NCBI RefSeq assembly: GCF_003033885.1
Contig: NZ_CP024081.1
Location: forward strand, 5,763,178 to 5,827,177
Source: Pseudomonas rhizophila
GTDB taxonomy: Bacteria > Pseudomonadota > Gammaproteobacteria > Pseudomonadales > Pseudomonadaceae
Direction: 5' to 3'
Length of the DNA stretch: 64,000 bases
Below are positions 8,127-19,302 of this stretch, piece by piece. Position 1 is the first letter of the stretch. Every line of letters starts with the position of its first letter. Position numbers and translations under genes: made by a program. The notes below the pieces were generated by a model. That model saw only the letters and a list, made by a program, of their open reading frames with translations, did not search any database and was not told the origin of the DNA.

Positions 8127-9415
8127 GGCTGCTGCGCGTTCCGGCGACGCTCCAATACCTGTTCAAAAAACACCCGCAGACGCTGCTCGGCGTTGGCCTG
8201 GCTGCAGAACGTTTCCAGACTGCGCACGGCATGGGCCGACATGCGGCGATAACGCTCGGGGTCGTTTTTGGCCACGTCGTAGCTGGCGCGATAGGCCGAG
8301 CACAGCGAGTCCCAATCGGTGACATAGCGCAGGGTTCGAAACGCTGCACGCGGGTCGTGGGGCCAGGCAGTCAGTTCCTCGGTGCACTCGACGACGAAGG
8401 CATTGTCGTGGTCGATGTAATCGGCCATCGCCGTGTTCACGGGTGCAATCGCCGGCCGGCCGCAGGACATGAACTCCATCAGGGGCAAGCATTGGCCTTC
8501 GCCGTAAGAGCAGTTGACCACATAGCGAGTGGCCTCCACCAACCGCTCGTAGTCCGCGTCCGCCAGGTAACCGTGGATCAGCACGATGCGGCAACGGTAT
8601 GACTGGTTCTTGTAGACATGGTGCAGCATGTCGTTGAGAGCGGCGGTGACGTCGTGGTGGGTCAGCTTGAGTACCAGCGTTGCGTCAGGAACGTCGCGGA
8701 ACGTCGCGCAAAATGCGCTTATCATGTCCTTCCAGTTCTTGCGTCCATCGTAAGGGTTGAAGACCGACGTATACACCACTCCGTCCAGAAGCAGCTCGCA
8801 ATCCTGGGCCGGCGCATCAAAAACCAGCGCCGTACCGGCCTGGTGCGCTGGCGGACCGTAGGGCCGCAGGTCGACGGTGCGGCTGTCGATCAACAGCCCG
8901 CGCAACTGCAGGCGCATGTGATCGACCGTCGGTCGCTGGGCCAGCACCGCACCGCGCGCGTAAAACCGGTCCCATACCGGAGCGGCAATGGCAACGATGG
9001 GGAAGTCCGCCCCCATTACCTCCCGCACGGCGTGGACGGTGAAGCTGGAATGGGTAATCGCCATACCGGTCGCGCCAAGGACCACTCGCCAGTCGTGCCG
9101 CGGCTCACCCTGCCAGCTTTCGGTTGGGATGGTGCTGAACTCCCAGGCGAAGACGGGAATCGTCGGGCAGGCGTAGTGGGCATCTGTGCGATGGGGCGGG
9201 GAAAAGGACAGGAAGACACAATCCTCGCCGCGCCCCAGGCAATCGGCATATAGCTGATCGACTTCTTCTTCCGGCCGGGTCACTTCAATGACGTGTCCCA
9301 GCCGCTCCAGTACTGGGCGAAACTCCTTGAGCACGAAGTAATAGCTGTATTCGGGTTTGCCGAGGTTCGCCAGAATGTTGCTCTGATTGGTTTCCGAATA
9401 AACGATGATCAGCAT
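8123..9415 (-). CDS. glycosyltransferase (GT-B type) of the polysaccharide locus
   Basis: The 430-residue product carries a GT4-like C-terminal donor-binding half. This includes SVFNPYDGRKNWKDMISAFC, the strand-rich CRIVLIHGYLADADYERLVEATRYVVNCSYGEGQCLPLMEFMSCGRPAIAP, and the E-x7-E motif (EGQCLPLMEF). The N-terminus (MLIIVYSETNQSNILANLGKPEYSYYFVLKEF) matches that of the upstream gene product, so the two genes are tandem paralogues. The ATG at 9415 was chosen over a longer frame to 9514 because it restores this shared N-terminus and gives a 7-bp overlap with the upstream gene. The sugar donor is unknown; GDP-rhamnose or GDP-mannose are natural guesses from the setting. Confidence 0.87.
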   Translation of the reverse strand: MLIIVYSETNQSNILANLGKPEYSYYFVLKEFRPVLERLGHVIEVTRPEEEVDQLYADCLGRGEDCVFLSFSPPHRTDAHYACPTIPVFAWEFSTIPTESWQGEPRHDWRVVLGATGMAITHSSFTVHAVREVMGADFPIVAIAAPVWDRFYARGAVLAQRPTVDHMRLQLRGLLIDSRTVDLRPYGPPAHQAGTALVFDAPAQDCELLLDGVVYTSVFNPYDGRKNWKDMISAFCATFRDVPDATLVLKLTHHDVTAALNDMLHHVYKNQSYRCRIVLIHGYLADADYERLVEATRYVVNCSYGEGQCLPLMEFMSCGRPAIAPVNTAMADYIDHDNAFVVECTEELTAWPHDPRAAFRTLRYVTDWDSLCSAYRASYDVAKNDPERYRRMSAHAVRSLETFCSQANAEQRLRVFFEQVLERRRNAQQP

Positions 9416-11004
9416 GATGTGGAGCCCACCTGGGCCAGCAGCGGCGCATTCTCGGCACGGCCTTGCGGGGCCAGGAAATCCACCAGGCGCTGCTGCACCG
9501 GGGTAAAACCGCAATAGCGACGCATGCGCTCATTCGCCGCCACCGCCATGGCCTGGTAGGCCTGCGGCTGATGCCGGGCCATGGCGTAGCTCTGTTGGTA
9601 AGCAAGTTTCAGCGATCCCCAGTCGGGCCGATGGCGCAGGGTGCGGTACAAAATGCGCGAATCTTCCGGCCAGATGGTGGGTTCATGGCTGGATTTGACG
9701 ATAAAGGCCACCTCGCTATCGATGTAGTCACGCATCGCCGTGTGGTCCGGCGCGATGGCCGGGCGCGCGCAAGACATGAACTCCATCAGCGGCAGGCACA
9801 AGCCTTCGCAGCGCGAAGCATTGACGTAAAAACTCGCCGCACCGTACAACCGGGCGAATTGTTCGTCCTCCAAATAGCCATGCATCACCACTACCCGACA
9901 GCTGAACGGCGATAGCTGGGACAGCAGCGTGAGCAACTCGACGTAGTAGGTCGACAGGTCGTTCTGGGTCATTTTCAGCACCAGCGTGGCGTCCTCGACG
10001 TCCCGCAGCGCCCAACAAAATGCCGTGATCAAGTGATGCCAGTTCTTGCGACCGTCATCGGGGTTGAACACGCTGACATAGACCACCCCGCTGACTTGGG
10101 TTTCCACCACCCGATGGGTATCAGGCAGCACTGCTTGGGGATGTTCCGGTGACGCCGACTCTGGAGTGGACTCGACGACACCTGGCACAGGCCGCGTCGG
10201 GCCTCTCATCAGTCGGCTCACCAAAATGCGCACCGGCACTGGCACCAGGTCGCGAACCGCTTCGCGATACCAGCACAACAGATTGTGCTTGATCAGCCAC
10301 AACGGCCCTTGGGTAGCCTTTGCGGTCAAGGCGCGCAGCACTTCGCGCAGGTAATGCCGGGAGATGAAAGCGCGGCGCCGCCACGTCAGGGCCGTAGGTT
10401 CGCTGGACGCCCTCCCCGATGCCCCTTCGGCAAGCGGAGCGATCAAGCCATCTGCCGACAGCCCAAGAGGGCGGCTGTCGATGATGCAGCCCTTGATCTG
10501 CAAGAGCGTGCCCGGATTGACCGGTGTGATGGGATATTGCTCACGAACCGCAGCGAAGCGTTCCCACAGCGGCGTGGGCAAGACCAGCACCGGGAAATCC
10601 TCACCCAACGTACGACGGATCGCCTCGGCCGTGTGGCTGGACAGGGTAATCACCCGGCCATGGCGCGCCAGCGTGCGGCTCCAGTCATGGCGCAGGTCGT
10701 CATCCCAGTGCTCGGCCGGAATCGAATCGAATTCCCAGGCCACCACGCAGACCATGGGGCACAACAGATCGACGGGCGTCTTGTGGGGAGGTGAAAACGA
10801 GAGAAACAGACAGTCCTGCCCCGCCTGCTGCAACGTTTGATAGAGCGGATCGACCTCGGCAACCGATGACACCACATGCACCCGGCCCAGGCTTTCCAAC
10901 ACGGGGCGATAAGCCTTGAGCACAAAGTAATAACTGTACTCAGGGCGGCCGAGGCTCTGGCTGATGGAGTGATCGTTTACGTCCGAGTAAAGAATGAAAT
11001 TCAT
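9409..11004 (-). CDS. glycosyltransferase (GT-B type) with internal insertion, first gene of leftward operon
   Basis: The product has 531 residues. The N-terminus (residues 1-40, with LGRPEYSYYFVLKAYRPVLESLG) and the C-terminal half (SVFNPDDGRKNW and later CEGLCLPLMEFMSCARP) match the 430-residue neighbour. Residues about 200-300, rich in Arg and Trp with amphipathic segments (WRRRAFISRHYLREVLRAL, LWLIKHNLLCWYREAV), are absent from that neighbour. This insertion may bind membrane or a partner protein. It is the promoter-proximal gene of a five-gene minus-strand operon, divergent from rmd across a 425-bp gap. It probably adds a sugar to the A-band polysaccharide or to a second glycan made from the same GDP-sugars. 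Confidence 0.87.
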   Translation of the reverse strand: MNFILYSDVNDHSISQSLGRPEYSYYFVLKAYRPVLESLGRVHVVSSVAEVDPLYQTLQQAGQDCLFLSFSPPHKTPVDLLCPMVCVVAWEFDSIPAEHWDDDLRHDWSRTLARHGRVITLSSHTAEAIRRTLGEDFPVLVLPTPLWERFAAVREQYPITPVNPGTLLQIKGCIIDSRPLGLSADGLIAPLAEGASGRASSEPTALTWRRRAFISRHYLREVLRALTAKATQGPLWLIKHNLLCWYREAVRDLVPVPVRILVSRLMRGPTRPVPGVVESTPESASPEHPQAVLPDTHRVVETQVSGVVYVSVFNPDDGRKNWHHLITAFCWALRDVEDATLVLKMTQNDLSTYYVELLTLLSQLSPFSCRVVVMHGYLEDEQFARLYGAASFYVNASRCEGLCLPLMEFMSCARPAIAPDHTAMRDYIDSEVAFIVKSSHEPTIWPEDSRILYRTLRHRPDWGSLKLAYQQSYAMARHQPQAYQAMAVAANERMRRYCGFTPVQQRLVDFLAPQGRAENAPLLAQVGSTSC

Positions 11005-11429
11005 GGCATCCCATCATGGAGCGGCCATCCCGGCGACTCCACCTCATGACGGTCGACTCACGAACCGGCCCGGCCAGGAGGCCGTTGCTCGTCGATTGTC
11101 TGCGTACCCGTCTCGTTCTTGTCTTTAGTGGCCCTTGCCCCGTGGTTCGACTTGAAATCGACATCGCAGGGATCGTGACAAGGGGCATTCTAACCACATC
11201 AACCAAGGGTTCGTGAACAGGCGAATGAGAATAAACCGGCTATAAATATGAGAACTGACCGGTCACGATTTACATGGTTGAAATTGCTTCGAAATTGGCA
11301 CAGATTGGCAACCAAACAACTACAACAAACGCTTCATCTGGGCTGACTTTCAACTGGGTTTCTCCGAACTTACGGAAATATCCTACTCAGATCCGCACCA
11401 GACGAAGTTTGCATCGAGAGGGCTGGTGC
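11005..11429. promoter_or_regulatory. divergent promoter region between the two polysaccharide operons (no gene)
   Basis: This 425-bp gap has no credible gene. The right half is visibly richer in A/T than its surroundings. It holds a -10-like TATAAAT at 11241-11247 facing rmd and a perfect 10-bp palindrome TGACCGGTCA at 11256-11265, which could be an operator. No JUMPStart/ops element (GGCGGTAG) was seen. The 5' leader of rmd would be about 180 nt if the TATAAAT is used. Confidence 0.45.
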
Positions 11430-13309
<1,880 letters not shown>

Positions 13310-13312
13310 GCC

Positions 13313-14755
13313 ATGCTGATTCCCATGATTCTCTCCGGCGGTGCCGGCACGAGGTTGTGGCCGATGTCCCGCGAGGGCCATCCCAAACCCTTCATGATCC
13401 TGCCTGACGGCCAGTCGCTGCTGAGCAAGACCTACCGACGCGCCGCCGGGTTGTTCGACGGCCGCGGCGACATCGTTACCGTGACCAATCGCGAGTATTA
13501 CTTTCAGAGCCGCGACCACTACCAAAGCGCCCATCTGGCACGCCATCGCGGCCATTTCGTACTTGAACCGACAGGCCGCAACACCGCGCCAGCCATCGCC
13601 ACGGCGACGCTCGCGGTGCAAGCCGTGCACGGTGACGATGCCATCCTGATGGTGATGCCCGCAGACCACCTGATCCAGAACGAGGCGGCCTTCAAGGCTA
13701 GCGTGGAGCATGCCACGCAACTGGCCAAAAGCGGTTACCTGGTGACCTTCGGCGTACTGCCCACGACACCGGAAACCGGCTTCGGCTATATAGAACGGGG
13801 CAAACCCCTGGATACCCAGGGCGCTGCCAAGGTCGTGCGCTTCGTCGAAAAACCCGACCTGCAAACCGCAACACACTATCTGGAAAGCGGCCGTTTCCTG
13901 TGGAACTCGGGCATGTTCTGTTTTTCAGTCAAAACCCTGTTGGCGGAATTGCAGAACCACGCCCCGGCGTTGCTGGAACAGGCTCGCGCCTGCATAGCCG
14001 CGAGCACGGCCGTGGAGACATCAGGTTGCGTGCAACAGGAGCTGTCCGTCGCGCATTTTTCCGAAATGCCGGACATCTCCATCGACTACGCCTTGATGGA
14101 GCGCTCCAGCAATGTGGTGGTGGTCCCTGCCGCATTCGACTGGAGCGACATCGGCTCCTGGAGTGCCGTCGCCGATCTGGTGCCCGCCGATGCACAGAAC
14201 AACCGCGTCAGCGGTGAGGCGTTGTTCATCGACAGCCAGAACAACTATGTCCAGAGTGAGGGACGGTTGGTGGCCGCGCTGGGTGTGGAAAACCTGATCA
14301 TCATCGACACCGCCGACGCCATCCTCGTCGCCCATTCCGACCGGGCCCAGGATGTACGCCGCGTCGCGCGCCAGCTCAAGGACAAGGAACACGAATCCTA
14401 TCGCCTGCATCGCACGGTCAGCCGCCCATGGGGCAGCTACACCGTGCTGGAACAAGGCCCGCGCTTCAAGATCAAGCGCATCGTGGTCAAGCCAGGCGCG
14501 GCGCTGTCCCTGCAAATGCATCATCACCGCAACGAACATTGGGTGGTCGTCGAAGGCATGGCCAAGGTCACCAACAATGGCTCGGAGGCTCATCTGGTGG
14601 CCAAGAACGAATCGACGTTCATCCCCGCCGGGCACCGCCATCGGCTCGAGAACCCCGGCGTCATCGATCTGGTGATCATCGAAGTCCAGAGCGGTGAGTA
14701 CCTGGGAGAAGACGACATCGTGCGCTTCGAGGATCACTACGGCAGGGCCGTCTGA
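13313..14755 (+). CDS. wbpW: mannose-1-phosphate guanylyltransferase / mannose-6-phosphate isomerase
   Basis: This bifunctional type II PMI/GMP enzyme makes GDP-mannose. The 480-residue protein starts with the guanylyltransferase signature LSGGAGTRLWPMSREGHPKPF (Gly-rich loop, Arg and Lys for GTP and Mg), contains FVEKPD, and ends with the cupin-like isomerase domain having the metal-binding QMHHHRNEHWVVVEG and later HRHRLENPG. It lies 3 bp after gmd and overlaps wzm by 1 bp. The family also includes AlgA and PslB; context in the A-band order supports wbpW. It acts in the cytoplasm. Confidence 0.93.
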   Translation: MLIPMILSGGAGTRLWPMSREGHPKPFMILPDGQSLLSKTYRRAAGLFDGRGDIVTVTNREYYFQSRDHYQSAHLARHRGHFVLEPTGRNTAPAIATATLAVQAVHGDDAILMVMPADHLIQNEAAFKASVEHATQLAKSGYLVTFGVLPTTPETGFGYIERGKPLDTQGAAKVVRFVEKPDLQTATHYLESGRFLWNSGMFCFSVKTLLAELQNHAPALLEQARACIAASTAVETSGCVQQELSVAHFSEMPDISIDYALMERSSNVVVVPAAFDWSDIGSWSAVADLVPADAQNNRVSGEALFIDSQNNYVQSEGRLVAALGVENLIIIDTADAILVAHSDRAQDVRRVARQLKDKEHESYRLHRTVSRPWGSYTVLEQGPRFKIKRIVVKPGAALSLQMHHHRNEHWVVVEGMAKVTNNGSEAHLVAKNESTFIPAGHRHRLENPGVIDLVIIEVQSGEYLGEDDIVRFEDHYGRAV

Positions 14756-15552
14756 TGTTGCTGACCTTGCACCGTGCGCTGTGGAGCTACCGCGGTTTTG
14801 TCCTCGGCAGCGTCAAGCGCGAATTCCAGGCGCGCTATCGCAACTCTTTGTTCGGCGCGTTGTGGACCGTGCTCAACCCGCTGTCGATGATCCTCGTCTA
14901 CACCGTGATTTTTTCCCACATCATGCGCGCCCGCCTGCCGGGGGTGGACGATGGCATGGCCTACAGCGTTTACCTCTGCGCTGGGCTGCTGACCTGGGGG
15001 TTCTTCGCCGAGATCACGACCCGCAGTCAGGGCATGTTTCTGGAAAACGCCAATCTGCTGAAGAAGATCAGCTTTCCCAGGATCTGCCTGCCGGTGATTG
15101 TGCTGTTCAACGCCGGGATCAACTTCGCGATCATCCTCGGCCTTTTTCTCGGTTTCCTGTTGATCACCGGCCGCTGGCCAGGGATGACGTTGCTGGCGCT
15201 GGTGCCATTGCTGGCCCTGCAGGTGATGTTCGCCGCCGGGCTGGGCATGTTGCTGGGGATTCTCAATGTGTTCTTTCGCGATGTCGGGCAACTGTTTGGC
15301 ATTTGCCTGCAATTCTGGTTCTGGCTGACGCCCATTGTTTACCCGATGACCATCCTTCCGCCGTCGATCCAGCAACTGCTGGCCCTCAACCCCATGACAG
15401 CGCTGATGCAGAGTTACCAGAATCTGTTTCTCTACAACCAGTGGCCGGTCTGGAGTTCGCTGACACCGCTGTTGGTCATCGGCCTACTGATGTGCGTCAC
15501 CGGTTTGCGGATGTTTCGACGCCGCGGCGGTGAAATGGTGGATGAACTCTGA
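14755..15552 (+). CDS. wzm: ABC-2 type polysaccharide export permease
   Basis: The 265-residue protein has about six membrane segments and the ABC-2 family N-terminal motif SVKREFQARYRNSLFGALWTVLNPL. It forms, with Wzt, the exporter that flips undecaprenyl-linked A-band polysaccharide across the inner membrane after its cytoplasmic synthesis. The gene overlaps wbpW and wzt by 1 bp each. Length and hydrophobic pattern match Wzm/TagG-type permeases. The same operon position is occupied by wzm in P. aeruginosa. Confidence 0.94.
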   Translation: MLLTLHRALWSYRGFVLGSVKREFQARYRNSLFGALWTVLNPLSMILVYTVIFSHIMRARLPGVDDGMAYSVYLCAGLLTWGFFAEITTRSQGMFLENANLLKKISFPRICLPVIVLFNAGINFAIILGLFLGFLLITGRWPGMTLLALVPLLALQVMFAAGLGMLLGILNVFFRDVGQLFGICLQFWFWLTPIVYPMTILPPSIQQLLALNPMTALMQSYQNLFLYNQWPVWSSLTPLLVIGLLMCVTGLRMFRRRGGEMVDEL

Positions 15553-16817
15553 TGGGGCATTTACGCGTCAGTGGCCTGGGCAAGGCCTACAAGCAGTATC
15601 CGAACCGTTGGAGCCGGTTGTTCGAATGGCTGATTCCCTTTTCTCGCCCGCGTCATCAATTGCACTGGGTCCTGCAGGGCGTCGATTTCGAGATCCAGCC
15701 CGGTGAAGCCGTCGGCATCGTCGGGGTCAACGGCGCGGGCAAAAGCACGTTGCTCAAAATGATCACCGGCACCACCCAACCCACCTGCGGCCACATTCAA
15801 TTGCGTGGCCGCGTCGCGGCGTTGCTGGAGCTGGGCATGGGGTTCCACCCGGACTTCACCGGCCGCCAGAACGCTTTCATGGCCGGGCAGTTGCTGGGCA
15901 TGCAGGTGGAGGAAATCGAATCGTTGATGCCTGAGATCGAAGGTTTTGCCGAAATCGGCGCGGCCATCGACCAGCCGGTACGCACCTATTCCAGTGGCAT
16001 GCAAATGCGCCTGGCCTTCAGCGTCGCCACGGCCCGCCGCCCGGATATCCTGATCGTCGATGAAGCCCTGTCGGTGGGTGACGCCTACTTCCAGCATAAA
16101 AGTTTTGAGCGCATCCGCAGTTTTCGCAAGGCCGGTACGACGCTGCTGATCGTGTCCCACGACCGCTCGGCGATTCAGTCGATCTGCGACACCGCCATCC
16201 TGCTGGAGCACGGGCGCATGGCCATGCGCGGCAAGCCGGAAGAGGTGATGGATTATTACAACGCGATGCTGGCCCAGCGCGAGGGCCAGATCGTCCGCCA
16301 GGAAATGCTCGCCAACGGCCAGGTACGTACCATCTCCGGCACCGGCGAGGCCGGCATTGTTGATGTACAGCTGTTGAACAGTCAGGGCCAGCCGGTGGAA
16401 GTGGCCGAAATCGGCCAGCCGATGGTGTTGCAGGTGCGGGTCGAAATCCGCCAGGACATCGAGCGGCTGGTGCTGGGTTTCCTGATCAAGGACCGCCTCG
16501 GCCAGCCCATGTACGGCATCAACACCCATCGCCAGGATAAAGCCGTGACCGACCTCAAGGCCGGCGAACACGTCACCTTCCGTTTCAGTTTCGACATGCG
16601 CCTGGGCAAGGGCAATTACTCTGTCGCGCTGAGCCTGTCCCGACTGGATTCGCACCTGGACCGCAACTTCGAATGGCGCGACTACGGGCTGGTGTTCCAC
16701 GTCATCAACAATCGCCAGGAAGATTTCGTTGGCTGTTCGTGGCTGCAGGCCCGCACCAGCATCCAGCGCACGGCATTACCAGCGGTTGAGGAACTGACGC
16801 AAAAGGAACTGCCATGA
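15552..16817 (+). CDS. wzt: ABC polysaccharide export ATPase with C-terminal glycan-recognition domain
   Basis: The 421-residue product has an ABC ATPase with Walker A GVNGAGKST, the signature YSSGMQMRLAF, and Walker B ILIVDEALSVGD. A C-terminal region (about residues 250-400, with PMVLQVRVEIRQDIERLVLGFLIKDRLGQPMYGIN) fits the Wzt_C beta-sandwich. In E. coli O8/O9a, this kind of domain binds the modified non-reducing end of the finished chain and so couples termination to export. Its presence here suggests that the rhamnan also carries a terminal mark, perhaps a methyl group from the divergent operon. That coupling is inference. The gene overlaps wbpX by 4 bp. Confidence 0.94.
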   Translation: MGHLRVSGLGKAYKQYPNRWSRLFEWLIPFSRPRHQLHWVLQGVDFEIQPGEAVGIVGVNGAGKSTLLKMITGTTQPTCGHIQLRGRVAALLELGMGFHPDFTGRQNAFMAGQLLGMQVEEIESLMPEIEGFAEIGAAIDQPVRTYSSGMQMRLAFSVATARRPDILIVDEALSVGDAYFQHKSFERIRSFRKAGTTLLIVSHDRSAIQSICDTAILLEHGRMAMRGKPEEVMDYYNAMLAQREGQIVRQEMLANGQVRTISGTGEAGIVDVQLLNSQGQPVEVAEIGQPMVLQVRVEIRQDIERLVLGFLIKDRLGQPMYGINTHRQDKAVTDLKAGEHVTFRFSFDMRLGKGNYSVALSLSRLDSHLDRNFEWRDYGLVFHVINNRQEDFVGCSWLQARTSIQRTALPAVEELTQKELP

Positions 16818-18181
16818 CTCGCCTGCTGATGGAATGCACCTACGTGTATGAACATCCCAGAGCCAATTCCGGGATTCAGCGAGTAGTGCGCAACGTTATC
16901 CGCGAACTGCCGGCCAGAGAGGCAGAACACGAATGCATCCCCGTTGTGATACTGCGGGGCAAGTTGTACGAAGTGAAGAGCCTCGCCCCGTTGCCCTCCA
17001 GGGGGCTGGATCTGGTCAGCCTGCGGGTACGGCTGGAGCAATTCGCCAGCCTGTTCTGGCTCAGGCATCGAACGCTCGAACGGCGACGCCCCTTCAGCCA
17101 GTCGCGATGGGCGCGCCACGCGTTGTACTTCGGCTGCCGGCTGTTTGCCCTGGGCTTTCTGAGCATTCCGATCCGGGTGCTCGATCGCTTGCTCAAACGC
17201 CAGCACGTCCCGACGCGCTGCGTACCATTGCAGCACCGGCCCGGCGATCAGCTGGTGTTGCTGGACTCTTCCTGGCACGCCGATTTCTTTCCTCTGGCCG
17301 AACAGCTCAAGCGCGATGGGGTCGGGATTGTATCGGTGATCTACGACCTGATTCCCCTGACCCATCCGCAGTTCTGCGACGCCGGCCTGGTCAAGGTATT
17401 CAATCATTGGTTCGACTGGATTGCCCGCACCGCTGACGGTTACATCGCGATCTCCAGCACCATCCGTGATCAGGTTCGGCTGGAGATGGAGCAGCGCGTT
17501 GGCGAACAGCAGGTCAGTGAACGTTGGTTCGACTATTTCCACTTGGGCAGCGAACTGGATTTGGCGGATGCCACCAGCGCCATCGACAGCAAACTGCTGC
17601 GAGTATTCACGCAGCCCGAACCGGTGTTCCTGATGGTCAGCACCATCGAACCACGCAAGAACCACGCTTACCTGCTCGATGCGTTCGAACGCGCTTGGGC
17701 TGCCGGCTCAAAGGCAAGGTTATGCATCGTCGGAAAAATTGGCTGGAAATGTGAGGACTTGATCGAGCGCATAAAGCGTCACCCGCAACTCAACAGCCGC
17801 CTGTTTATGTTCAACAATCTTTCGGACCATAGCCTGGAACACGCTTACCAAAATGCCACTGCGCTGGTGTTCCCCTCCTACGTTGAAGGCTTTGGTCTGC
17901 CGCTGGTGGAGGCCATGCAACGCGGCTTGCCGGCGATGGGCAGCGACATTGAGGTATTTCGAGAAATCGGCGGTGAATTCATGGCCTATTTCAATCTCGA
18001 AGATCCCCAGAACCTGGCAGACCTGGTGACCGGCATGGAAAACAGCGGGGTTTTCCCGGCCAGTCGTCCCCTCGATAAATGGCACTGGCTGAGCTGGCGC
18101 CAGGCCAGTGCGCAATTGGTGGAGCGAATCGAGCGACACATCGATGAAGTGATCCTCGACAGGGAAACCGCATGCGAATAG
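16814..18181 (+). CDS. wbpX: D-rhamnosyltransferase (GT4), A-band chain extension
   Basis: The 455-residue protein is a GT-B glycosyltransferase. It has an N-terminal GIQRVVRNVIRELP region, a central VIYDLIPLTHP, and a GT4 donor domain with STIEPRKNHAYLLDAFERAW, then VFPSYVEGFGLPLVEAMQRGLP with the E-x7-E motif. By operon position it is WbpX, which with WbpY and WbpZ builds the D-rhamnan repeat on the undecaprenyl-linked primer in P. aeruginosa. The assignment to WbpX rather than a generic GT4 rests on gene order. RBS AAGGAA precedes the ATG, and the gene overlaps wzt by 4 bp and wbpY by 10 bp. Confidence 0.88.
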   Translation: MTRLLMECTYVYEHPRANSGIQRVVRNVIRELPAREAEHECIPVVILRGKLYEVKSLAPLPSRGLDLVSLRVRLEQFASLFWLRHRTLERRRPFSQSRWARHALYFGCRLFALGFLSIPIRVLDRLLKRQHVPTRCVPLQHRPGDQLVLLDSSWHADFFPLAEQLKRDGVGIVSVIYDLIPLTHPQFCDAGLVKVFNHWFDWIARTADGYIAISSTIRDQVRLEMEQRVGEQQVSERWFDYFHLGSELDLADATSAIDSKLLRVFTQPEPVFLMVSTIEPRKNHAYLLDAFERAWAAGSKARLCIVGKIGWKCEDLIERIKRHPQLNSRLFMFNNLSDHSLEHAYQNATALVFPSYVEGFGLPLVEAMQRGLPAMGSDIEVFREIGGEFMAYFNLEDPQNLADLVTGMENSGVFPASRPLDKWHWLSWRQASAQLVERIERHIDEVILDRETACE

Positions 18182-19302
18182 CTCTGAACGCCCGGATTCT
18201 CCAGGCGCCACGCACCGGCATCGGCCATTACGTGGCGGAACTGGCTACTGCCCTGGCCCAGGAGCCGGATGTACAGCTGTCATTGTTCCACGGCTGGGGC
18301 TGGAGCTCGCAGTTGCCGCAAACGGCCACGCCAGGTTACTCGCGGCTTACACCTTTGCTGCGCCAAGTACCGGGGGCCTATCGGGCGCGGCGCTGGCTGG
18401 AACAGAAACGCTTCGATCAGGGCCGTTCCCGCGCCATCGACCTGTATCACGAACCGAGCCTGTGGCCCCTGGCCTTCGAAGGGCCGACGGTGATGACGCT
18501 GCATGACCTGACGCACCTGCGCTACCCCGAGACGCAACCACCGGCACGACTGAGGGAAATCGAGCGTCGGCTCAGCCGTGCGGTAGAGCAGTCGCAGCTG
18601 ATTCTGACGGACTCGCAGTTCATCGCCGATGAAGCCCGAGAACACTTCGGCCTTTGCGCGGAACGCTTGAGAGTCGCCCCGCTGGGGGCTGCTGCACGTT
18701 TCCATCCACGCGAACCCGAAGCCATCGATGGGGTTCTCAAAGCCCATGGGCTGGAAGCGGGCCGATATTTTCTGTGTGTCGGCACCCTGGAGCCACGCAA
18801 GAACCTGTCGCTGGCCCTGCGCGCCCACGCCAGGCTACCCGAATCCGTCCGTCAGACTTTCCCTTTGTTCATCGTAGGAATGAGCGGATGGCAGCGCGCA
18901 CAACTCAGCGACGAGTTGAAAAATGCCCTGGCCGGAGGTCATGTTTGTCTCGCGGGCTACTTGCCCGACGAACAGGTTGCCCAGCTATTGGCAGGGGCAC
19001 GTGCACTGATTTTTCCGTCGCGCTATGAAGGCTTTGGCCTGCCGGTGCTCGAAGCCATGGCCAGCGGCACCCCGGTGATTACCACCCGCTGCTCGGCGAT
19101 GCCGGAAGTGGCCGGGGCGGCCGGCAATTATTGCGACCCCGACGATCCCCAAGGCATGCGCGAAGCCATGGGCCAGTTGATCGAAGATCGCCTGCATTGG
19201 CAGGCGTGTCGTGAAGCCGGGTTGCAACAAGCAGCGCTTTTTTCCTGGCAACGGTGTGCACAGGTGACCGCCCAGGCGTATCGCCAGGTTCTGGGAGGTT
19301 GA
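18172..19302 (+). CDS. wbpY: D-rhamnosyltransferase (GT4)
   Basis: The 376-residue GT4 enzyme starts MRIALNARILQAPRTGIGHYV, has TLHDLTHLRYPE in the acceptor half, GTLEPRKNLSLALRAHARLP at the domain junction, and FPSRYEGFGLPVLEAMASGTPVITT with the E-x7-E motif. In P. aeruginosa WbpY adds D-rhamnose residues with GDP-D-rhamnose as donor, and gene order supports the same role here. The start overlaps the end of wbpX by 10 bp and the stop abuts the wbpZ start (TGA directly followed by ATG). It is cytoplasmic and works at the inner membrane. Confidence 0.88.
   Translation: MRIALNARILQAPRTGIGHYVAELATALAQEPDVQLSLFHGWGWSSQLPQTATPGYSRLTPLLRQVPGAYRARRWLEQKRFDQGRSRAIDLYHEPSLWPLAFEGPTVMTLHDLTHLRYPETQPPARLREIERRLSRAVEQSQLILTDSQFIADEAREHFGLCAERLRVAPLGAAARFHPREPEAIDGVLKAHGLEAGRYFLCVGTLEPRKNLSLALRAHARLPESVRQTFPLFIVGMSGWQRAQLSDELKNALAGGHVCLAGYLPDEQVAQLLAGARALIFPSRYEGFGLPVLEAMASGTPVITTRCSAMPEVAGAAGNYCDPDDPQGMREAMGQLIEDRLHWQACREAGLQQAALFSWQRCAQVTAQAYRQVLGG

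Noticed and set aside
8123..9514. Longer start for the second glycosyltransferase
   Set aside because: The extra N-terminus lies inside the upstream coding sequence and destroys alignment with its paralogue; the ATG at 9415 fits better.
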